Below, one piece after another: positions 1 to 5,429 of a stretch of DNA of 7,530 nucleotides. Both the position numbers and the translations under genes were made by a program. The notes under the pieces are model-generated. The model saw nothing but the letters and a program-made list of their open reading frames with translations, had not been told where the DNA came from and did not search any database. The stretch's first letter is position 1. The number at the start of each line of letters is the position of its first letter. The stretch spans positions 10,237-17,766 of the forward strand of contig PKWH01000175.1 in assembly GCA_003131985.1 (NCBI GenBank). The letters are read 5' to 3'. The DNA is from Acidobacteriota bacterium. Its GTDB lineage: Bacteria > Acidobacteriota > Terriglobia > Acidiferrales > UBA7541.

Positions 1-90
1 TCGCCACCGCCTACCATTGCAGCAGTTCCCGAACCTCTGAAATTGCGATGGAGCGCAAGCGGGAAGCGTCCAGATTCGCGTCGGCGATGA
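1..90 (+). CDS. C-terminal end of an unidentified upstream gene (partial)
   Basis: Reading from base 1 in the first frame gives 29 sense codons ending at TGA (88-90). The tail starts SPPPTIAAVPEPLKL and ends in a basic stretch rich in Arg and Ser. The stop overlaps the ATG at 87-89 of the following hydrolase as ATGA, the usual arrangement of translationally coupled genes, and this is the main reason to believe it is a real gene end. No domain can be recognised in so few residues, so no function is proposed. The stretch could also be chance open frame, because the hydrolase frame is likewise open back to the window edge. Confidence 0.42.
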   Translation, partial: SPPPTIAAVPEPLKLRWSASGKRPDSRRR

Positions 91-1280
91 CCCACCACGT
101 TGCCAAACTGACCTTCTGGGGAGTGCGCGGCTCGACGCCGACGCTTGAGCGCGACACGTGGCGCTACGGCGGCAATACGCCTTGTCTGGAACTTATAGCT
201 CCGGACGGTACGCGATTTGTTCTGGACTGCGGCACGGGATTGCGAATGCTCGGCAACCGTTGGACGAAGACCCACGGGGACCATGGCATCGAAGCGCACA
301 TTCTTGTTACGCATTACCACTGGGACCACATCCAAGGCATTCCATTCTTCAACCCGTTCTTTCAGTCGCAAAATCGCTTCCACTTCTATAGTTTCCAGTC
401 GAAATACCTCGGCCCCGACAGTCTTCGCCAGGTGCTTGAAGCGCAGCTCGCCAAACCGTACTTTCCGGTGGAAATTAGCCTGATGACAGCGGCCCGCGAA
501 TTTCACGAAATCACCGGGGGCGACAAATGGGAAATCAACGGCACCCAAATCACCGCCAGATTCTTAAACCATCCCCAGGGATGCTTGGGCTACCGCGTGG
601 ATACTTCGGGCGGCTCGGTGGTCTACGCCACCGACAATGAGCCGGGCGTGCCGGAGTTTGACCAGAATCTTCGGCAACTCGCCCAGGGAGCGGATGTGTT
701 GATCTACGACTCTCAATATTCCCCGGAGCAACTCGCGTCGGAACGCAAGGGCTGGGGCCATTCGAGCTGGCTGGAGGGCGCGAAGATTGCGCGCGAAGCG
801 AAGGTAAGAAACCTGGTTCTCTTTCACCACGATCCTGACTCTATCGACAAAGTCGTAGACGGCTTTCTTTCCGCGGCGCGACAGGAATTCCCCGCTACAT
901 GGGCGGCCACTGAGGGAATGTCCATCACAATGAGCGAACGCGGAGTAAACGTGGAGATGCGCGAGTCACGAGGAGGACAGCGACGCCGATTGCGTTTTAG
1001 CGCCATTGTCAGCGGACAATCCGAAGATGGTCAGGCCTTCGAAGAAAAAGCTACGGTGCGGGATTTGAGCTTACAAGGGGCATATCTCTGTCTGAACAAC
1101 CGGCCAAAATTGCAGTCGGAAGTGCGCGTGGTGATTGAAGCCACGGGGGATCCAACGACGTCCAGCGTTCTTTCCTTGCGCGGTACGGTCGTTCATTTTG
1201 ATGCTGGCCGGGAAAAAACCCAGAACGGCGTGGGAGTCGTTTTCATCGACGACTCAGATCCGCTACACCCGCACGATTAA
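87..1280 (+). CDS. MBL-fold metal-dependent hydrolase with C-terminal PilZ domain
   Basis: This is a 397-residue protein in two parts. Residues about 7-285 are a metallo-beta-lactamase-fold hydrolase of the RNase Z/PhnP-like phosphodiesterase kind. It opens with KLTFWGVRGSTPT and YGGNTPC, then carries the metal motif HYHWDH (H76, H78, D80, H81), with further likely ligands H162 (NHPQG), D183 (ATDNE), H225 (GWGHSS) and H247/H248 (FHHDP). Residues about 297-397 are a PilZ domain with both c-di-GMP signatures: RRRLR (R299, R303) and DLSLQG (D326, S328, G331). The likely role is a cytoplasmic phosphodiesterase or related hydrolase gated or localised by c-di-GMP; the substrate is unknown. No signal peptide is seen. 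The start at 87 is chosen because it overlaps the preceding stop (ATGA) and sits just ahead of the conserved N-terminus. An in-frame ATG at 48 would add 13 residues, but neither start has a clear Shine-Dalgarno sequence. The frame is also open to the window edge. Confidence 0.88.
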   Translation: MTHHVAKLTFWGVRGSTPTLERDTWRYGGNTPCLELIAPDGTRFVLDCGTGLRMLGNRWTKTHGDHGIEAHILVTHYHWDHIQGIPFFNPFFQSQNRFHFYSFQSKYLGPDSLRQVLEAQLAKPYFPVEISLMTAAREFHEITGGDKWEINGTQITARFLNHPQGCLGYRVDTSGGSVVYATDNEPGVPEFDQNLRQLAQGADVLIYDSQYSPEQLASERKGWGHSSWLEGAKIAREAKVRNLVLFHHDPDSIDKVVDGFLSAARQEFPATWAATEGMSITMSERGVNVEMRESRGGQRRRLRFSAIVSGQSEDGQAFEEKATVRDLSLQGAYLCLNNRPKLQSEVRVVIEATGDPTTSSVLSLRGTVVHFDAGREKTQNGVGVVFIDDSDPLHPHD

Positions 1281-1333
1281 CACGCCCCCGGCTAAATAGG
1301 AAAGAATTCAGCCTGCGATGACCCGGCTTTGCC

Positions 1334-1588
1334 TTAATCGGTTTCTTTCAATTTGGAAAGTTGTGCGTCGAGATCGGCCAGAGCGCTATTGAGCTGTTCG
1401 CGATAGCGCGGATCCTGAATGGATTGCAGTTGCCGCTCAACACGAGCTCGCGACAGAATAAGTATTTCCCTCTGGCGGCGAACTTCCACCTGCGCCTGCG
1501 TCAACTGCCGTTTATGTTCACGGTTTTCTTTGGACTCGAACTCCTGAACCTGCCCCTCGACGGCTTTGCTTTCCCATCCTCGCGCCAT
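1334..1588 (-). CDS. Small charged coiled-coil protein of unknown function
   Basis: This gene encodes 84 residues beginning MARGWESKAVEGQVQEFESK and ending LSKLKETD. It is rich in Gln, Glu, Arg and Lys with regular Leu/Ile spacing from about residue 28 on, as expected of one or two long amphipathic helices forming a coiled coil. There is no signal peptide, membrane segment or cysteine. The N-terminus resembles a short hypothetical protein family I recall from Acidobacteriota, but I know no function for it. It converges with the hydrolase gene (53-base gap) and is divergent from the response regulator. Upstream of the ATG there is no clear Shine-Dalgarno sequence. A TAAAAT hexamer lies only about 8 bases upstream of the ATG, so a leaderless or very short-leader transcript is possible. 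A longer open frame on the same strand (1501-1704, other frame) is judged a shadow. Confidence 0.72.
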   Translation of the reverse strand: MARGWESKAVEGQVQEFESKENREHKRQLTQAQVEVRRQREILILSRARVERQLQSIQDPRYREQLNSALADLDAQLSKLKETD

Positions 1589-1825
1589 GCGTAGATTTTA
1601 TGTTGCTCGCTGTTTAGCGCAGCACAATATTTTGCGTTAATTTCTTTCGCGAAAACAGCGAAGGGCGAATGGAAACTGGACTCTGGATCGCACGCGTTCT
1701 GCACACGTACAGGGACGCCTTTGGGAATCTGCGGTAATCACAGTATGGCTCGCGGCGGGCAACTAGGGCAGTCTACCGGGTCGCTTAAAAATCAAGTCTT
1801 GGGAGAGCGAATTTCATAACATCAT
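1589..1825. other. Divergent intergenic region between small coiled-coil gene and response regulator
   Basis: This 237-base stretch has no supportable gene and must hold the promoters for both flanking genes. On the - strand a TAAAAT hexamer (1596-1601) could be the -10 element of the small gene, without a good -35 partner. On the + strand TTGGGA (1721-1726) and TATGGC (1744-1749) are separated by exactly 17 bases, but each matches the consensus poorly. TTTCGCGAAA (1645-1654) is a perfect 10-base palindrome. GGGAGAG (1801-1807) is the nearest purine-rich ribosome-site candidate for the response regulator, though its 18-base distance to the ATG is long. None of these is strong alone. Confidence 0.5.
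1645..1654. repeat. 10-base perfect palindrome TTTCGCGAAA
   Basis: TTTCGCGAAA reads the same on both strands and lies in the divergent intergenic region, about 57 bases upstream of the small coiled-coil gene. A dimeric regulator could bind it, but a palindrome this short also occurs by chance and nothing else here supports a site. Confidence 0.25.
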
Positions 1826-2476
1826 ATGGCTACCATCAAGGTCCTGATAGCGGATGACCACGATCTGATGCGGCGGGGCATCAAATCGATCATTGACACA
1901 AAGAAGGGCTGGGAAATATGCGCGGAGGCGCAAACGGGTGTGCAAGCGGTAGCTAAAGCCAAAGAACTCCAACCGGACATCGCAATTTTGGACATTACCA
2001 TGCCGGAACTGAACGGCTTGGAAGCTGCCAGGAGAATACAAAAAGTATCGGAGAAAACCGAGATCCTAATGTTGTCTGTGCACTACTCGGATCAACTCAT
2101 ACGCGAGGTCATCGAAGCCGGCATACGAGGCTACATCGTTAAGTCCGATTCGGACCGGGACCTCTCTATCGCTCTGGACAACCTGGCAAATCACAAACCG
2201 TTTTTCGCGCCGCGCGTGACCGAGGTGATTCTCAATTCGAGCAGCGGACGCATCTCCGCGCCGACGGAGGGGCCGCGAAACCGAATTACGTCTCGCGAAC
2301 GAGAAATCGTTCAACTTCTCTCGGAGGGCAAGAGCAGCAAGGAAGTAGCGGCCCTTCTGAACATCAGCGTAAAGACCGCCGAGACTCATCGCGCTAACAT
2401 CATGCGAAAGCTGCAAATGCATACGGTGAGTGAGCTGGTGCGCTATGCGGTGCGCAATCGAATCATCGAAGCTTGA
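1826..2476 (+). CDS. NarL/FixJ-family response regulator transcription factor
   Basis: This 216-residue protein has the usual length and layout of a NarL/FixJ regulator. The receiver domain (about 4-120) has the acidic pair D10/D11 (IADDHD), the phospho-acceptor D56 (AILDITMPELNG), S84 (LMLSVHY) and K106 (YIVKSDS). After a linker comes a LuxR-type helix-turn-helix (about 152-213) with ITSREREIVQLLSEGKSSKE and the recognition-helix motif SVKTAETHRANIMRKL. It is a phosphorylation-controlled cytoplasmic DNA-binding activator or repressor. No histidine kinase lies next to it; the only kinase in the window is on the other strand over 3.6 kb away. Two aldo/keto reductase genes follow at 15- and 24-base gaps, so a shared transcript is likely and the reductases are candidate co-expressed partners or targets. 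The ATG at 1826 begins directly with the receiver, leaving little doubt about the start. Confidence 0.95.
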   Translation: MATIKVLIADDHDLMRRGIKSIIDTKKGWEICAEAQTGVQAVAKAKELQPDIAILDITMPELNGLEAARRIQKVSEKTEILMLSVHYSDQLIREVIEAGIRGYIVKSDSDRDLSIALDNLANHKPFFAPRVTEVILNSSSGRISAPTEGPRNRITSREREIVQLLSEGKSSKEVAALLNISVKTAETHRANIMRKLQMHTVSELVRYAVRNRIIEA

Positions 2477-2479
2477 AGT

Positions 2480-2483
2480 GAGG
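2480..2483 (+). promoter_or_regulatory. Ribosome binding site deciding the start of the first aldo/keto reductase
   Basis: GAGG lies 8 bases before the ATG at 2492, a normal spacing. The in-frame GTG at 2486 is only 2 bases downstream of it, too close for initiation. The ATG is therefore preferred. Confidence 0.6.
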
Positions 2484-2491
2484 CGGTGACT

Positions 2492-3532
2492 ATGCAACCA
2501 AAAGCTTCAGGTCCGCGCGCTCAGGAAAATTCGCTTTCTCCGGCCAGCGGTGGGTCGATACCCCTCAGAAAATTTGGAAAACACGATGTACAGATTTCCG
2601 CGCTTGGATTTGGCGGGCATCATCTCGGCGACGCGCAGGACGAGCAGACCGCAATCAGGCTGGTTCATGAAGCAGTGGACAACGGCATCACGTTTTTCGA
2701 CAACTGCTGGGAATACCATCGCGGAAAAAGCGAAAACTGGATGGGCAAGGGCCTTAAGGGCCTGCGAGACAAAATTTTTCTGATGACCAAAGTCTGCACT
2801 CATGGCCGCGATGGTTCCATGGCCCTGCAAATGCTCGAAGAATCCCTCAACAGGCTTCAGACCGACCATCTCGATCTCTGGCAGGTTCACGGGGTTTCTT
2901 TCGAGAACGATCCCGCTCTTTTCATGCGGCCCGGTGGCGCCGCCGAAGCTCTCCTGAAAGCAAAAGAACAGGGTAAAGTTCGTTTCCTCGGTTTTACCGG
3001 CCACAAAGACCCCGCAATTCATTTGCGCATGCTACAAACCGATTTTCCGTTTGACGCGGTGCAAATGCCGCTGAATTCCTTCGACGCGAACTTTCATAGC
3101 TTCGAAATTCAGGTTTTGCCGGAGCTCATTCGCCGGGGTATCGCACCGCTGGGCATGAAGCCTATGAGCGGCCACGGTGAACCCATTCAGCAAGGCGCAG
3201 TAAGCGCGGAAGAAGCTTTGCGTTACGCCATGAGCCTCCCGGTGGCTACCACAATTACTGGGATGGAGCGGTTGGACGTACTTCACCAGAATCTGAAAGT
3301 CGCACAGAGTTTTCAGCCTATGACGCTGAACGAGATGCAGGCACTGCGAGATCGTACGCGCGAAGTTTCCGCCGATGGGCATTTCGAGTTGTATAAAGTG
3401 TCGCTGAAATTTGATAACCCCGAAGCGCGCATGGCCCATGGCTTCCCACTCGATATGCAATCGGCGGAAGTGAAGGAAATGATCCAGGCAACCGGAAACA
3501 CCGGGCACCCGTACCCGGCTGTTCCGAAATAA
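2492..3532 (+). CDS. Aldo/keto reductase, cytoplasmic paralogue
   Basis: This 346-residue NAD(P)H-dependent oxidoreductase has the TIM-barrel aldo/keto reductase fold. The usual tetrad is readable: D70 and Y75 in FFDNCWEYHRGKSE, K100 in LMTKVCTHGR, and H133 in DLWQVHGV. GFTGHKDPAIHLRML and the late LRYAMSLPVATTITGM segment, where cofactor-binding residues lie in this family, are also present. The first 23 residues are hydrophilic, so the protein should stay in the cytoplasm. The end is extended by about 45 residues past the barrel. The substrate cannot be predicted. Its core is closely related (roughly 60 percent identical by eye) to the next gene, which points to tandem duplication. C72 and C102 flank the catalytic Asp and Lys and are its only cysteines; both are kept in the paralogue. 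The gap to the response regulator is 15 bases, so co-transcription is likely. A GTG at 2486 is the alternative start. Confidence 0.93.
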   Translation: MQPKASGPRAQENSLSPASGGSIPLRKFGKHDVQISALGFGGHHLGDAQDEQTAIRLVHEAVDNGITFFDNCWEYHRGKSENWMGKGLKGLRDKIFLMTKVCTHGRDGSMALQMLEESLNRLQTDHLDLWQVHGVSFENDPALFMRPGGAAEALLKAKEQGKVRFLGFTGHKDPAIHLRMLQTDFPFDAVQMPLNSFDANFHSFEIQVLPELIRRGIAPLGMKPMSGHGEPIQQGAVSAEEALRYAMSLPVATTITGMERLDVLHQNLKVAQSFQPMTLNEMQALRDRTREVSADGHFELYKVSLKFDNPEARMAHGFPLDMQSAEVKEMIQATGNTGHPYPAVPK

Positions 3533-3543
3533 ATTAAAATATC

Positions 3544-3547
3544 CGGA
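3544..3547 (+). promoter_or_regulatory. Ribosome binding site for a TTG start
   Basis: GGAG is followed after 9 bases by TTG at 3557. The upstream frame is closed by the TAA at 3530-3532, and no ATG or GTG occurs between that stop and the twin-arginine motif, so this site supports TTG as the real initiator. Confidence 0.65.
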
Positions 3548-3556
3548 GACCCTTTC

Positions 3557-4600
3557 TTGTCTGAGGAAAAAGGCGTCAGTCGTCGAACATTCGTAAAGGG
3601 GGCGGCCGTGTTAACAGCTTCGGCGCTGGTGAATCCGAATTTAAGATCAGCGGGACAACCCCGTCAAGACGCGCCTCCCGATCAGGTTCCCCAGCGTCCG
3701 CTCGGCAAGACCGGCGTCCAAGTTTCCGCTCTCGGGGTTGGCGGCTACCATCTCGGTTCGACCAAGGATCAGAATGAGGCTACCGAGCTGGTCGAGCGTG
3801 CGCTCGACGCAGGAATCAATTTTTTCGATAACTGCTGGGACTATCACGACGGCCTGAGCGAAGAGAGGCTCGGAACAGCCTTGAAAGGCAAGCGCGATCG
3901 AGCGTTCGTCATGACCAAGGTATGCACGCACGGACGCGGCAAGGATGTCGCGATACAACAGCTCGAAGAGTCGTTGCGCCGCCTTCAGACCGATCATTTG
4001 GATCTCTGGCAAATTCATGAAGTAATTTATTTCAACGATCCGGACCTCATATTTGCTCCGGGCGGAGCGGCCGAAGCTCTGCTAGCCGCGAAACAACAAG
4101 GGAAAGTGCGCTTTATCGGATTCACCGGTCACAAGGATCCCGCGATTCATCTGCGAATGCTCACGCAGGATTTTCCCTTCGATACTGTGCAGATGCCCCT
4201 GAACTGTTTGGACGCCACTTTCCGTAGCTTTGAAACTCACGTGATGCCGGAGGCCAATCGTCGCGGCATCGCGGTGTTGGGGATGAAGAGCATGGGAGGG
4301 TCGGGCGAGATCGTCACTCACGGTGCAGCTACTCCTTCGGATGCTCTGCGCTACGCTATGAGCCTTCCCGTCGCGACAACCATCAGCGGAATGGATTCGC
4401 TCGGCGTGCTGGAACAAAATCTTGGGATCGCCAAGGGGTTTCAGTCCATGAAGCCGGAAGAAATGCAGGCGCTTCGCGATCGCGTAAAAGTTTTCGCCGC
4501 TGACGGCCATCTTGAACTCTTTAAAACCACGAAGAAATACGATGGAGAGGTTGGGCGCCAGCAGCACCACTACCCAACTTCCGAGCAGCTTCCCGCTTAA
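3557..4600 (+). CDS. Aldo/keto reductase with twin-arginine (Tat) signal
   Basis: This 347-residue protein opens with a Tat signal: SRRTFVKG (R9, R10), then a short hydrophobic stretch AAVLTASALV. It should therefore be exported already folded, probably with its nicotinamide cofactor bound, and act in the periplasm or at the membrane. The barrel follows from about residue 44, with the tetrad D91 and Y96 (FFDNCWDYHDGLSE), K121 (VMTKVCTHGR) and H154 (DLWQIHEV). It is a close tandem paralogue of the gene 24 bases upstream, with shared blocks such as RLQTDHLDLWQ, GFTGHKDPAIHLRML and LRYAMSLPVATTI. C93 and C123 match the two cysteines of the paralogue; C217 is extra. Translation starts at TTG, because losing the first residues would remove the Tat motif. 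No clear signal-peptidase AxA site is visible near residues 22-34, so a retained membrane anchor is possible. The substrate and the extracytoplasmic electron source are unknown. Confidence 0.93.
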   Translation: MSEEKGVSRRTFVKGAAVLTASALVNPNLRSAGQPRQDAPPDQVPQRPLGKTGVQVSALGVGGYHLGSTKDQNEATELVERALDAGINFFDNCWDYHDGLSEERLGTALKGKRDRAFVMTKVCTHGRGKDVAIQQLEESLRRLQTDHLDLWQIHEVIYFNDPDLIFAPGGAAEALLAAKQQGKVRFIGFTGHKDPAIHLRMLTQDFPFDTVQMPLNCLDATFRSFETHVMPEANRRGIAVLGMKSMGGSGEIVTHGAATPSDALRYAMSLPVATTISGMDSLGVLEQNLGIAKGFQSMKPEEMQALRDRVKVFAADGHLELFKTTKKYDGEVGRQQHHYPTSEQLPA

Positions 4601-4616
4601 TGCGTACTTGAATAGC

Positions 4617-4634
4617 CTGAATGGCTGTATTCAG
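4617..4634. repeat. Short inverted repeat after the reductase pair
   Basis: CTGAAT (4617-4622) and ATTCAG (4629-4634) form a perfect 6-base stem with a 6-base loop, 17 bases past the second reductase stop. The stem is AT-rich and followed by AAACACC rather than a T run, so it is not a classical intrinsic terminator. It may be a weak mRNA 3' hairpin or chance. Confidence 0.3.
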
Positions 4635-4663
4635 AAACACCATATAGAGGTGGTAGAGTTGCG

Positions 4664-4675
4664 CGGGAATTCCCG
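4664..4675. promoter_or_regulatory. 12-base palindrome upstream of the phosphoesterase gene, possible operator
   Basis: CGGGAATTCCCG is a perfect 12-base palindrome ending 24 bases before the ATG of the phosphoesterase and 12 bases before its GGAGG. Its position near a probable transcription start would suit a dimeric repressor. As RNA it could instead form a hairpin only with a very tight loop. Operator function is inference from symmetry and location only. Confidence 0.3.
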
Positions 4676-4687
4676 AACCCTGCTGAC

Positions 4688-4692
4688 GGAGG
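4688..4692 (+). promoter_or_regulatory. Strong ribosome binding site of the phosphoesterase gene
   Basis: GGAGG stands 7 bases before the ATG at 4700. It is the best Shine-Dalgarno match in the window and fixes the start, which suggests efficient translation. Confidence 0.7.
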
Positions 4693-4699
4693 AAACGCA

Positions 4700-5392
4700 A
4701 TGGCGCTTGAAGACTATAAGAAGAAACGTCGTTTTGGAATTTCCCCTGAACCATCGGGTAAGAGCAGCGGCGAGAAAAGTCAGCAGCCCAATTTTGTTTA
4801 CGTCATCCAGAAGCATCGAGCCACGCAGCTTCATTACGATTTTCGACTCGAATGGAACGGGACGCTGCTTTCCTGGGCCGTACCTAAAGGGCCTTCGCTC
4901 GATCCGTCAGTGAAACGTCTCGCCATGCAGGTAGAGGATCATCCTGTTGAGTATGCATCGTTCGAGGGCGTCATACCCGAAGGCGAATATGGCGGCGGCA
5001 CCGTGATGGTATGGGACAACGGAACCTGGGAACCTGAAGTGGAAGATGTGGACGCGGCGCTGCAAAAAGGCGATCTAAAGTTCACGCTGCACGGGAAAAA
5101 GTTAAAGGGTTCGTGGGTGCTGGTGCGAACACATGGCTACGGCCGAAGTTCCGGCAAATCGTGGCTGCTCATCAAACATCGCGATCAATACGCCTCTACT
5201 GGCGACATCACCACAGAAGAACCGCGCTCCATCAGTAGCAAGCGGCTGCTCGCAGACATCGCCCGTGAGGGAGGAGGCGACGTCGAGAAAGCTGCGACCG
5301 GCGATCCAGCGCCTAAAAGCACGAAGAAAAAAGCCGTGCCGAGCGTCAAAGGCGGTCCGAAATCCCCAAGGCGCCGGAAGAGCGCGCCTTAG
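4700..5392 (+). CDS. Stand-alone LigD-type DNA 3'-phosphoesterase
   Basis: This 230-residue protein consists of the 3'-phosphoesterase domain that in many bacteria is the N-terminal part of the non-homologous end-joining ligase LigD. That domain trims 3' ribonucleotides and 3' phosphates from DNA ends, using Mn2+. The domain runs from about residue 30 to 175. QKHRATQLHYDFRLE supplies H39, H45, D47 and R49; VEDHPVEYASFEG supplies H81 and Y85. The spacing equals that of the active site I recall for Pseudomonas LigD (H42, H48, D50, R52, H84, Y88), offset by three. WAVPKGPSLDP and GEYGGGTVMVWD are further family blocks. The polymerase and ligase domains are absent: after the core there is only a Lys/Arg/Ser/Pro-rich tail (about 195-230), perhaps for DNA binding. 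No Ku or ligase gene lies in the window. It ends 37 bases from the convergent receiver-PilZ gene. Confidence 0.93.
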   Translation: MALEDYKKKRRFGISPEPSGKSSGEKSQQPNFVYVIQKHRATQLHYDFRLEWNGTLLSWAVPKGPSLDPSVKRLAMQVEDHPVEYASFEGVIPEGEYGGGTVMVWDNGTWEPEVEDVDAALQKGDLKFTLHGKKLKGSWVLVRTHGYGRSSGKSWLLIKHRDQYASTGDITTEEPRSISSKRLLADIAREGGGDVEKAATGDPAPKSTKKKAVPSVKGGPKSPRRRKSAP

Positions 5393-5429
5393 AAATCGCG
5401 CACACCACTCAAAATGTATTTTTCTGCAT

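Noticed and set aside
1281..1333. Possible terminator between the convergent hydrolase and small coiled-coil genes
   Set aside because: The CCCGGCT copies here are direct repeats rather than inverted, and no stem with a T run is visible.
2066..2497. 143-codon open frame on the - strand opposite the response regulator
   Set aside because: It lies wholly antisense to a well-recognised regulator, and its translation shows no domain. It is a shadow of codon bias.
2507..3022. 171-codon open frame on the - strand opposite the first reductase
   Set aside because: It is antisense to clearly conserved reductase sequence. The matching shadow opposite the paralogue (3647-4018) arises from the same conserved blocks, so the similarity is not independent evidence.
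4082..4570. 162-codon open frame on the - strand opposite the second reductase, with a counterpart at 3032-3508
   Set aside because: Both are antisense mirrors of the homologous reductase cores and show no protein features.
2486..4600. Idea that the response regulator and two reductases form a defence or mobile system
   Set aside because: There are no nucleases, transposases, integrases, toxin-like genes or terminal repeats. The genes look like ordinary chromosomal signalling and metabolism.
5393..5429. Possible bidirectional terminator between phosphoesterase and receiver-PilZ genes
   Set aside because: Only a 5-base AAATG/CATTT stem with a 10-base loop can be drawn, too weak to call.
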